Origin: Thermoplasmata archaeon
Lineage (GTDB): Archaea; Thermoplasmatota; Thermoplasmata; Thermoplasmatales; Thermoplasmataceae
Assembly (NCBI GenBank): GCA_021847855.1
Contig: JAJZOT010000006.1
Coordinates: 1-16,561, forward strand
DNA length: 16,561 nucleotides
Reading direction: 5' to 3'
A program made the translations under genes and the position numbers. Of this stretch, positions 7,708 to 13,699 are shown piece after piece. Under the pieces are notes generated by a model, which worked only from the letters and a program-made list of their open reading frames with translations, did no database searches and was not told the origin of the DNA. The first letter of the stretch is position 1. Every line of letters starts with the position of its first letter.

Positions 7708-8079
7708 ATGGATAGTAGATCAGTAATTACTACAAAAAAAGCCAAAATTGGAGAGGCATTTCCTTTTCTGCTTTGTCTCTTCAATATTTTTGTTCTAATT
7801 GGAATCTGGTTCTTAGATTTGAATGGTCTTCTTGTTCACTCTCTCCCTCAGTCCCATATGCTAATCACTTTCACATTTACACTTTCTATATTACTTGCTG
7901 AAATTCCGGGAATAGAATTCTTAATCTTTGGAGGAAAATTCATCTTTTTATCTATAATAGCTCTAGGTCTGAGTGTTGCCTTGATCCTGGGGATATTCGG
8001 AGGGATACCGAATTATGTGTGGATCGGGTGTTTACTGGACTTAATTATAATCACCCTTTACGAGTCTGGGTATTTTTGA
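7708..8079 (+). CDS. Small hypothetical membrane protein
   Basis: A protein of 123 residues of unknown function. Four hydrophobic segments are visible: AFPFLLCLFNIFVLIGIW, MLITFTFTLSILLAEI with the following IEFLIF, FIFLSIIALGLSVALILGIF, and YVWIGCLLDLIIITLY. A short basic N-terminus (TTKKAKIG) precedes them, so an N-in topology is likely. I chose the ATG at 7708 because GAGGT lies six bases before it and a TATA element lies at the right distance; in-frame ATGs at 7675 and 7687 are upstream alternatives. Codons are richer in A/T-ending forms than in the flanking genes, which may mean recent acquisition. It follows the transporter on the same strand after 129 bases, but a link is not shown. 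Confidence 0.55.
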   Translation: MDSRSVITTKKAKIGEAFPFLLCLFNIFVLIGIWFLDLNGLLVHSLPQSHMLITFTFTLSILLAEIPGIEFLIFGGKFIFLSIIALGLSVALILGIFGGIPNYVWIGCLLDLIIITLYESGYF

Positions 8080-8599
8080 ATGCACAATTTGCCTAATCTT
8101 ATTAATGAAATGACAAGGAAACCGCGTTAACTTTTATTGTAAAAATTAACTCCCTTTATATATGACTCAACAGAAATTTCTTCCCAAAGGATAACAAAGG
8201 CGAACCGAGAAGTTAAGTTTTATCAGCAATTTAGCACACACTTTCAGAGCCATTGTTAGATCATCGGAGAAATTTGAAGTCAGGATCCTCAGGCAATCGG
8301 AATGGAAAATCCCGAGAGACATTTTGGACATCAACATGAAAAGTATCTGCACATCACCCCCTTGTAACTGGAATGAGGTATGCAGGCAGGCACCGGGAAT
8401 TTCCTAACCTTGTGCAGGAATCCAAGTCTGCCAGGGTAGGGAAAGAAATTGCAGATATAGTACATCTAAAACTGCAGAATTTGTGGTACTTTCGGGGAAA
8501 CCGGGAACTGTTGGCTATATGGAAGAAAAGACACCCATCGTGTGTGGCGCAATGAATTTGAAAGAGGTAAAAAGGGGTGCGCGGGCGAACCGAATACTA
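8080..8599. other. Gene-poor stretch, possible decayed coding sequence
   Basis: No recognisable gene in 520 bases. Overlapping short open frames exist: + 8193-8406 without a good start (ends NEVCRQAPGIS), + 8373-8555 (60 codons, ATG) and - 8167-8352 (61 codons). None has a Shine-Dalgarno site or a recognised product. A TATA-like TTTATATA at about 8155-8162 (+) could start a transcript near 8185. The two + frames follow one another with a frame change, so a decayed gene is possible. The stretch lies just beyond the 3' end of tRNA-Ser. Confidence 0.35.
8569..8573 (-). terminator. Oligo-T terminator after tRNA-Ser
   Basis: On the minus strand TTTTT follows a G/C-rich stretch 27 bases after the tRNA 3' end. 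Archaeal RNA polymerase commonly stops at such T-runs. It is short and has no clear hairpin. Confidence 0.4.
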
Positions 8600-8681
8600 C
8601 GCGGGGAGAGGGGGTCGAACCCTCGCTCTCATAAGAGAAATAGCTTAGCAGGCTACCGCCGTACCACTGGGCCATCCCCGC
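8600..8681 (-). tRNA. tRNA-Ser(GCT): tRNA-Ser (anticodon GCT)
   Basis: The minus strand folds as a class II tRNA. The acceptor stem GCGGGGA / TCCCCGC is seven perfect pairs, with discriminator G at 8600, as expected for serine. The D arm has GCC / GGC around AGTGGTA. The anticodon stem GTAGC / GCTAT encloses loop CTGCTAA with anticodon GCT, reading AGC and AGU. A long variable arm (CTCT / AGAG) follows. The T stem GAGGG / CCCTC encloses TTCGACC. CCA is not encoded (the next bases are GTA), so maturation needs RNase Z and a CCA-adding enzyme. No intron is seen. The 5' base directly abuts the stop codon of a small upstream ORF on the same strand. Confidence 0.95.
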
Positions 8682-8843
8682 TCAGGCGCTGAAGCGATCC
8701 TGAAGATCGTTGGTTACCTGTTCAAGAACTTCCTCAAAATCCTCGTTTTCCAGAGTAACTACTTCGCCAGATGGAAGGATTATTTTAGCATAATACATTT
8801 CTCCGTCCTTAGAAATTTCAACTTCAGCCAATTTGTCGCCCAT
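8682..8843 (-). CDS. Small acidic hypothetical protein, 53 aa
   Basis: An ORF of 53 residues from ATG 8843 to TGA 8682-8684. It reads MGDKLAEVEISKDGEMYY, then AKIILPSGEVVTLENEDFEE, then VLEQVTNDLQDRFSA. It is acidic, with a beta-strand-like first half (AEVEIS, AKIILPSGEVVTL) and a helix-like end (FEEVLEQVTNDLQDRF), so it looks like a small folded protein. Codon use matches the neighbours. A good TATA element (TATATTATAA on the minus strand) is centred about 29 bases before the ATG, fitting a nearly leaderless mRNA. The stop is immediately followed by the first base of tRNA-Ser. I do not recognise the family. Confidence 0.65.
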   Translation of the reverse strand: MGDKLAEVEISKDGEMYYAKIILPSGEVVTLENEDFEEVLEQVTNDLQDRFSA

Positions 8844-8867
8844 GATCTCAACCCTTAATTTATTAGA

Positions 8868-8877
8868 TTATAATATA
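8868..8877 (-). promoter_or_regulatory. TATA element for the 53-aa ORF and tRNA-Ser
   Basis: The minus strand reads TATATTATAA, a strong TATA-like element centred about 29 bases before ATG 8843. No separate TATA is visible between this ORF and the tRNA, because the gap is zero, so this promoter probably serves both. The element overlaps the stop codon of the preceding small ORF. Confidence 0.55.
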
Positions 8878-9026
8878 GTTTTCAGAGAGGTAAAGTATTC
8901 TCGACCTTGAACGGTTGGAACTTTCCGATTCGGTCCTCCAAATTTTTGCTTTATTTCTTCAGCCGGAGATGACACAGCATCGGTTAATTCACTCTTAAAC
9001 GTCAAACTCGAGGCAACAATTGTCAT
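8868..9026 (-). CDS. Possible small protein, 52 aa
   Basis: An ORF from ATG 9026 to TAA 8868-8870 reading MTIVASSLTFKSELTDAVSS, PAEEIKQKFGGPNRKVPTVQ and GREYFTSLKTIL. GGTGA lies eight bases before the ATG and is a plausible Shine-Dalgarno site. The composition is protein-like: mixed, with a basic/Gly centre KFGGPNRK. No family is recognised. It overlaps the end of a 73-codon frame (8995-9216) by 32 bases in another frame, so at most one of the two is likely to be conventional. Support is base-level only. Confidence 0.4.
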   Translation of the reverse strand: MTIVASSLTFKSELTDAVSSPAEEIKQKFGGPNRKVPTVQGREYFTSLKTIL

Positions 9027-9216
9027 TCCCGTCTTCACCGCTCAAAATTTCATCGAGGTTATTTGCGTGCCGGACATCCATCAAATCTGGAAATGTTCTT
9101 ATCGCAACTGCATAGTAGAGCGTTTTGCAGACCACGTATATAATAATTAAAGTGAAAGGTATAAATAGGAGGAATTGCTTAGCGTCACTGAGGTGCTCAC
9201 CGTTGTATAACTTCAT
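8995..9216 (-). CDS. Possible single-span membrane protein, 73 aa
   Basis: A frame from ATG 9216 to TAA 8995. The N-terminus KLYNGEHLSDAKQ is followed by one hydrophobic segment (FLLFIPFTLIIIYVVCKTLYY) and a polar acidic tail with two adjacent cysteines (NDNCCLEF). No TATA or Shine-Dalgarno site is visible before the ATG; a strong promoter on the opposite strand lies inside the frame instead. It may be a real gene with antisense transcription across it, or a chance frame. Confidence 0.3.
   Translation of the reverse strand: MKLYNGEHLSDAKQFLLFIPFTLIIIYVVCKTLYYAVAIRTFPDLMDVRHANNLDEILSGEDGNDNCCLEFDV
9154..9167 (+). promoter_or_regulatory. Strong archaeal promoter (BRE plus TATA)
   Basis: GAAAGG (BRE-like) is followed by a perfect TATAAATA at 9160-9167. 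Transcription should begin near 9188-9190. It is the best consensus promoter in the window, yet no large gene follows at a matching distance: the helicase starts 165 bases later and has its own TATA. It points to a small transcript at about 9189-9297. Confidence 0.6.
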
Positions 9217-9274
9217 TAAAAGGCGCGATTCTGATGATGACGAAGACTACGATGATGATGACGACGAATTTTAA
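9203..9274 (+). CDS. Possible 23-residue acidic micropeptide
   Basis: A TTG at 9203 is preceded by GAGGTG (9190-9195) at seven bases, a near-ideal archaeal Shine-Dalgarno site, and lies about 14 bases after the predicted start of transcription from the strong promoter at 9160. The frame reads MYNFIKRR followed by an Asp/Glu-rich tail (DSDDDEDY, DDDDDEF) to TAA at 9272. A hairpin and seven T bases follow, which fits a complete small transcription unit. Acidic C-terminal tails of this kind can bind basic proteins, nucleic-acid sites or metals, but no function is claimed. The GATGATGA repeats may be only codon repetition for Asp. Confidence 0.4.
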   Translation: MYNFIKRRDSDDDEDYDDDDDEF

Positions 9275-9294
9275 CTCGTCCTGATCATTTTTTT
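9263..9294 (+). terminator. Hairpin and T-run ending the small + transcript
   Basis: GACGA at 9263-9267 pairs with TCGTC at 9276-9280 around eight bases. A run of seven T (9288-9294) follows. The stem is short, but the T-run alone is a good archaeal termination signal. It separates the small unit from the helicase gene. Confidence 0.45.
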
Positions 9295-9321
9295 GATTCC
9301 ATCTTTGTTAATACATGGTTT

Positions 9322-9331
9322 CTATTTTTAT
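9322..9331 (+). promoter_or_regulatory. TATA element for the helicase gene
   Basis: CTATTTTTAT is centred about 27 bases before the TTG start at 9354, the spacing of a leaderless transcript. It supports the TTG start where no upstream ATG is in frame. Confidence 0.45.
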
Positions 9332-9353
9332 TGTGTGAGGTATTCCCGTTAAG

Positions 9354-12089
9354 TTGGAACAGAACCCCCGGATTAGTTCTCCATTCGATTTGCTTCACCC
9401 TAGAATAAAGGATATGCTCGCGAAGAAGGGCATGCTTGAACCCACTGACCCTCAGGCCAAGGCTATTCCACCCATAATGGAAGGGAAGGATATTCTTCTT
9501 CTTTCGCCGACAGGCAGCGGAAAAACTGAAGCAGCTATTCTGCCAATATTTCATAAGATTCTTACTGAAAGACCCCCTCCAGTTTCGACACTGTTTATAA
9601 CTCCCCTGAGGGCTCTGAATCGGGATATGCTTGACCGCCTCATAGATTATGGCAGGGAACTCGACATAAGGGTTCAGGTAAGGCACAGCGATATAACGGA
9701 CGCTGACCGGAGAGAGATTGTAAAAAATCCCGGAGATATACTCATAACGACCCCGGAATCCCTGCAGATCATCCTCAACGGGAAGAAGTTGCGGGAAATT
9801 GTTTCCCGTGTCAGGTATGTCGTCGTGGACGAACTTCACGAAACGTCGCAGAATGAGCGCGGATCGCAATTCTCTCTCGCAATTGAAAGACTGAGGAGCC
9901 TTACCGGAAACTTTCAGAGAATAGGACTTTCGGCAACTGTGGGCAATGCTGAAGAACTCGCACAATTCCTTTCTCCGAATGAAACACCGGAGATCATCCG
10001 GTCAGTCCTGAAGAAAAAGATGGAGATAGTTGTGGGGATACCGCAAAAAGCTCCACCTGAAATCTCGGAAGTTATGGGATGCGACGAGGCTTACGCAGGT
10101 GCAATACTTCACATATGGAATCTCATTGAAACACACAGGGGAACCCTCGTATTTGTAAACACCAGGAGTACCGCCGAAGACATTGCATTCAGGCTGAAGC
10201 TGTTTCTGGAGGATCCGCCTATCCAGATTCATCATGGGTCACTATCGCGGGATACAAGAGAGACTGCCGAACGTGATTTCAAGGCCGGTAAGATAAAAGC
10301 ACTTATTTGTACATCATCGCTGGAACTCGGAATTGACATAGGTTCAGCCGATCTTGTTCTCCAGTTTAATTCCCCCCGACAGATCAACAAACTTATACAG
10401 AGAGTCGGACGGGCCGGCCATAATATCGAAAAAATATCGCTTGGAGAGATTGTATGCAGCGACATAATCGAACTGGAGGAAGCAACCGCGATCGTCTCGC
10501 ACATAGCTGAAGGCCACCTTGAGGATATACTAATAAGAAAAAATTCTCTCGCAACGCTTGCAAACCAGATACTTTCACAGGTAAAATTTGTTCCGAGACT
10601 TGACTATATGGAGTTCTACGAGATAGTTAGAAGTACCTATCCATTTGAGAATCTCACCGAGGACGAATACATGGAGACTCTGGACTTTCTTGTGTTTCTC
10701 GGGAAAGTGTGGAAGGAAGATGGTTTTATCGGCAAGAGAAGGGGAGTCCTGAACTATTTCCTGGAGAATATCTCCATGATCCCGAGCGAGAAGAATTACA
10801 AGGTAATCGACACAATTAACAGGAAATTCATCGGCACCCTGGACGAAAGATACGTCGTGAATGAACTGGAAGCTGGCAGTTATTTCGTGATCAAAGGATC
10901 GACCTGGAGAATCATAAGGATTGAAAGTGATAAGATTCTCGTTGAGCCATTTCCTACTGCAGCTATAGCTCCGAAGTGGTCAGGGGAGGAGATTCCGGTA
11001 CTCATGGACGTTACCTCCAAAGTCTCATTCAACCGCGAGAACGAAATAGTTCCCGATTTTGTCGACTTAGAATCAAAATCCGTGCTCCGGGAATGGTACA
11101 GGAAAGAATCTGCCACACTGGAAAGAACAATAGTTGAGACAAAATCCAATGAAGTCATAGTGCAGGTCCTACTTGGGACCCGTGGAAATTTTGCATTGGC
11201 AGAGATATTCTCCAGCATACTTGCGGGCATTACCGGAGAAAGCGTTGAGGTAGACTACTCACCGTACCACATATACATCAGGACTTCGAGAAGGATTGCT
11301 GCCTCCGATGTGCGCAGAATCATATTAAGTATCGAACCAGACAGGCTTTATCAGTACGTTGCCGGATCTGCGAGAAGATCAAGGTTCTTTAATTCCGTAT
11401 TCCTGTATGAAGCGAGAAAATTCGGTGTAATAGGAAATGACGCGGACATTGGGCGCATCAGATTCGAAAAGATTGTAGACTCGTACAGGGATACCCCTCT
11501 TTACAAGGATTCAATCCGGAAGCTGATATCTGACTACATGGATCTCAGTGCGCTTGAGGACTACCTGAAAAAGGTCAGGGAAGACAAAATCAAGCTCATA
11601 CTGAATGATAACATGTCAGCGAGTTCAGATGTTTTCATAACGCATTATTCAGAAAGAGTCGCCCCGCTCAAGCCGACAAAAACCATCCTTGAGGCGGTAA
11701 AAAAGAGGCTGCTCAACGAGGAAGTAACTCTTTTCTGCACCTCATGCTCAAATGTTCGTACGGTGAGGATAAGGGACATAAAGCTGATAAAGTGTCCCGG
11801 GTGCGGCAGTTCACTTGTGGCTTCTCTGTCGCCATTCGAGAGAAACCTCCTGGACAGGGCGAGAGAAAATGATGCCGAAGGAAACAGGATACGCAGGAGA
11901 CTTTCCAAAAACGCGCATCTTGTGCGTGAAAGGGGACTGCAGGCCATAATGGTTCTTGCTGCAAGAGGAATTGGACCCGAAACCGCCTCCAGGCTCCTTG
12001 AAGTCACCTATAACAAAGATGAGGACTTCATAAGGGCTATTCTGACCGGTGAGATGGACTATGCAAAAAACAGGAGGTTCTGGGATTGA
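9354..12089 (+). CDS. Lhr-type superfamily 2 ATP-dependent helicase
   Basis: Helicase of 911 residues with the layout of archaeal Lhr (aLhr) proteins. The N-terminus FDLLHPRIKDML and Q-motif PTDPQAKAIP (about 30-39) come first. They are followed by Walker A PTGSGKT (52-58), TPLRALNRD (Ia), TPESLQ (133-138), Walker B DELH (159-162) and SAT (193-195). RecA domain 2 has HHGSLSRDTRE, TSSLELGIDIG and QRVGRAGH (motifs IV-VI). The C-terminal third is the Lhr-core region. It holds a four-cysteine zinc ribbon, CTSC (about 795) and CPGC (about 814), before a basic region and an HhH-like end (ARGIGPETASRLL). The role is probably in DNA repair or RNA/rRNA metabolism; family members differ. The start is TTG (in-frame stop just upstream, no usable ATG). 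The full length suggests an intact gene. Confidence 0.9.
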   Translation: MEQNPRISSPFDLLHPRIKDMLAKKGMLEPTDPQAKAIPPIMEGKDILLLSPTGSGKTEAAILPIFHKILTERPPPVSTLFITPLRALNRDMLDRLIDYGRELDIRVQVRHSDITDADRREIVKNPGDILITTPESLQIILNGKKLREIVSRVRYVVVDELHETSQNERGSQFSLAIERLRSLTGNFQRIGLSATVGNAEELAQFLSPNETPEIIRSVLKKKMEIVVGIPQKAPPEISEVMGCDEAYAGAILHIWNLIETHRGTLVFVNTRSTAEDIAFRLKLFLEDPPIQIHHGSLSRDTRETAERDFKAGKIKALICTSSLELGIDIGSADLVLQFNSPRQINKLIQRVGRAGHNIEKISLGEIVCSDIIELEEATAIVSHIAEGHLEDILIRKNSLATLANQILSQVKFVPRLDYMEFYEIVRSTYPFENLTEDEYMETLDFLVFLGKVWKEDGFIGKRRGVLNYFLENISMIPSEKNYKVIDTINRKFIGTLDERYVVNELEAGSYFVIKGSTWRIIRIESDKILVEPFPTAAIAPKWSGEEIPVLMDVTSKVSFNRENEIVPDFVDLESKSVLREWYRKESATLERTIVETKSNEVIVQVLLGTRGNFALAEIFSSILAGITGESVEVDYSPYHIYIRTSRRIAASDVRRIILSIEPDRLYQYVAGSARRSRFFNSVFLYEARKFGVIGNDADIGRIRFEKIVDSYRDTPLYKDSIRKLISDYMDLSALEDYLKKVREDKIKLILNDNMSASSDVFITHYSERVAPLKPTKTILEAVKKRLLNEEVTLFCTSCSNVRTVRIRDIKLIKCPGCGSSLVASLSPFERNLLDRARENDAEGNRIRRRLSKNAHLVRERGLQAIMVLAARGIGPETASRLLEVTYNKDEDFIRAILTGEMDYAKNRRFWD

Positions 12090-12101
12090 ATATCAAAATG
12101 A

Positions 12102-12109
12102 ATTATAAG
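12102..12109 (+). promoter_or_regulatory. TATA element for the Toprim protein gene
   Basis: ATTATAAG is centred about 29 bases before ATG 12135, fitting a leaderless start there. The ATG at 12120 would lie upstream of the expected transcription start. Confidence 0.4.
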
Positions 12110-12134
12110 CAGAACATACATGCACAGATACCAA

Positions 12135-12512
12135 ATGTCTAAAAGCAAGGTCTCGAAGGTTCTGGAGAAATACAGGTTAAAAAACGTATCAGTGCCGATT
12201 GTCGTTGAAGGGAGGAATGATATGCAGTGTCTCAGGGAGATCGGTTTCCCGGGAGAAATCATAATCTTAAACTCCGGCAACGGCCTATTACCTTTCTCAG
12301 AAAAGCTTTCACATGATTACGGTGAGATTATCCTGCTGACAGACTTCGACAGGAAAGGCGTGGATCTTAAGAACAACCTGAAAGCCTACATGCACGGATC
12401 AGGATGCACTGTTGACACCTACCTCTGGGAAATAATCAGAAGATATGTTCCCATACGAACTGTGGAAGAACTTCCATTCGCAATAAAGAGGATTGAAGAC
12501 ATAAATAAATAA
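12135..12512 (+). CDS. Archaeal small Toprim-domain protein (UPF0292 type)
   Basis: A protein of 125 residues consisting of a Toprim domain. VPIVVEGRNDMQCLREIGFPG carries the conserved Toprim Glu, and ILLTDFDRKGVDL holds the DxD metal pair. The ending IRRYVPIRTVEELP is typical of the archaeal UPF0292 family. Toprim domains bind Mg and act in primases, topoisomerases, RNase M5-like nucleases and RecR; the single-domain archaeal group has no settled function, but RNase M5-like or nucleic-acid-related roles are possible. The start at 12135 is preferred from the TATA spacing; an in-frame ATG at 12120 adds five residues. It lies between the helicase (45 bases) and RNase Z (16 bases), which fits nucleic-acid processing. 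Confidence 0.85.
   Translation: MSKSKVSKVLEKYRLKNVSVPIVVEGRNDMQCLREIGFPGEIIILNSGNGLLPFSEKLSHDYGEIILLTDFDRKGVDLKNNLKAYMHGSGCTVDTYLWEIIRRYVPIRTVEELPFAIKRIEDINK
12501..12508 (+). promoter_or_regulatory. TATA element for RNase Z gene
   Basis: ATAAATAA, within the last codons of the Toprim gene, is centred about 25 bases before ATG 12529. It suggests a leaderless RNase Z mRNA independent of the upstream gene. Confidence 0.5.
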
Positions 12513-12528
12513 ACGTGATTACGCGTGG

Positions 12529-13455
12529 ATGGCTTCCAATATCAAGATCACTTTCATCGGCACCGGCGGTTCGTGGCCAACGCCAGGAAGAGGTCTTCCC
12601 TGTGTCGCAGTTCAGATCGATGACATTACAAATCTTTTTGACTGTGGGGAAGGAACGCAGAAGCAGCTGATGAAGAGCAAAGTCTCTTTTATGAGCATTG
12701 ACAACATTTTCATCACGCATTTTCACGGAGATCATTTTCTGGGAATACTTGGAATGATACAGAGCATGTCGTTCAACGGGCGGGAAAAACCGTTGAATAT
12801 ATTCTGTCCAAGAGGGGGGATCAGAATCCTGTCAAATGCCCTGAATGCAGGATATTTCAGGCTTAAGTTCGAGATACTCGTAACTGAACTGGACTGGTCT
12901 GAAACCTATGATTTTGATAAATTCACAGTTTCTACCCATAAAAATGATCACACGATACCTGCAATGTCTTACAGGATACAGGAAAAAGATCTGATTAGGA
13001 TTGATAAAGAAAAAGCGAATGAACTTGGTATCCCTCCCAGAAGGCTCGAAGAACTTAGAAAGAAGGGATCTATAACCCATGATGGCAAGACATACACCAT
13101 TGAACAGATTTCGGGTGGGATAAGAAAAGGAAGATCTATAGTCTATACCGGAGACACAAGGCCCATGGAATCTATGAAAGAATTCGCAAAGAATGCAGAT
13201 GTCCTTATTCACGAAACTACAACAGATTCTACACTTGAGCCAAAAGTAAATGAATTTGGGCATTCATCTTCCAGGCAAGCAGCCGAAATTGCCAGAGACT
13301 CCGGCGTAAAGAGATTCTACCTTTTCCATTATAGCCCAAGATACGAGAACGTGGATTCATTGATCAAGGAAGCTCTAGGAATATGCAGCGTTTCAGTTGC
13401 AAGCAAGGAATTCATGGAGTATGAAATCCCCGTAGATCAGGATATCTCCGGGTAA
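12529..13455 (+). CDS. rnz: Ribonuclease Z (tRNA 3'-processing endonuclease)
   Basis: A short-form tRNase Z of 308 residues in the metallo-beta-lactamase superfamily. It cuts the 3' trailer from pre-tRNA after the discriminator base. Motifs: FIGTGGSWPTPGRG at the N-terminus, FDCGEGTQKQLM (37-48, a signature of RNase Z), the zinc motif THFHGDHFLG (63-72, with His64, His66, Asp68 and His69), YTGDTRP with metal Asp, HETT, and FGHSSSRQAAEIA and LFHYSPRY near the C-terminus. The exosite arm (PRRLEELRKKGSI region) is present. All catalytic residues are intact and the length is normal. The tRNA-Ser in this window lacks encoded CCA and is a substrate type that needs this enzyme. Confidence 0.95.
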   Translation: MASNIKITFIGTGGSWPTPGRGLPCVAVQIDDITNLFDCGEGTQKQLMKSKVSFMSIDNIFITHFHGDHFLGILGMIQSMSFNGREKPLNIFCPRGGIRILSNALNAGYFRLKFEILVTELDWSETYDFDKFTVSTHKNDHTIPAMSYRIQEKDLIRIDKEKANELGIPPRRLEELRKKGSITHDGKTYTIEQISGGIRKGRSIVYTGDTRPMESMKEFAKNADVLIHETTTDSTLEPKVNEFGHSSSRQAAEIARDSGVKRFYLFHYSPRYENVDSLIKEALGICSVSVASKEFMEYEIPVDQDISG

Positions 13456-13464
13456 CAGTTAAGA

Positions 13465-13483
13465 CTGCAACCGTCTTTTGCAG
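13465..13483 (+). terminator. Hairpin after RNase Z gene
   Basis: CTGCAA (13465-13470) pairs with TTGCAG (13478-13483) around seven bases, starting 10 bases after the stop. A second, exclusive pairing (AAGAC / GTCTT, 13461-13477) exists. It may end or protect the transcript; there is no long T-run. Confidence 0.3.
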
Positions 13484-13577
13484 CGGGTTTCCTATTTCAG
13501 CAGTAATATCTCATCTCTTATTGTTTGCAAGAATTTCTCCCTCGCCTTTGTGCGGGAAAGTTGCTGGGATATTAATC

Positions 13578-13621
13578 TATACAGGCATAGATTCACACCA
13601 TACCAACGCTATGCCGGTATA
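13578..13621. repeat. Long inverted repeat in the convergent intergenic space
   Basis: The arms TATACAGGCATAG (13578-13590) and CTATGCCGGTATA (13609-13621) pair over 12 of 13 positions, with a single A/G mismatch, around an 18-base loop. It lies between the 3' ends of RNase Z and the SRPBCC gene, so it could be a bidirectional transcript end, a small structured RNA or a protein site. No T-run follows directly; TTTTTT occurs at about 13649-13654. The rest of the 244-base gap shows no gene. Confidence 0.55.
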
Positions 13622-13699
13622 TGCGTTCCCGTTGGGCAAAAACTTTTTTGGTCGCTTTCAACCTTTATCCTGCGAAAAGGAATTCCCGATCGCGAATGC

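Noticed and set aside
8200..8216. A 17-base stretch resembling the conserved CGAAC…GAAGTTAAG core of 5S rRNA
   Set aside because: 14 of 17 bases match the general consensus, but the flanks do not form 5S helices and no terminal stem or GTACTG region follows. It is probably chance.
8373..8555. 60-codon + frame as a real gene
   Set aside because: No ribosome site, promoter at proper distance or recognisable protein; kept only as part of the unexplained stretch.
8199..8593. Direct repeat GGCGAACCGA at 8199-8208 and 8584-8593
   Set aside because: Ten bases only, with unrelated flanks; not enough for an att-site pair.
9231..9284. C/D-box sRNA, from ATGATGA repeats and CTGA motifs
   Set aside because: C-like boxes (9234-9240, 9252-9261) and CTGA (9231, 9281) exist, but the spacing from the C-like box to the last CTGA is 19 bases and the order does not fit C-D'-C'-D. 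The repeats are better explained by Asp codons.
9285..9965. 226-codon frame on the minus strand
   Set aside because: It lies opposite the helicase motor motifs and has shadow-like composition.
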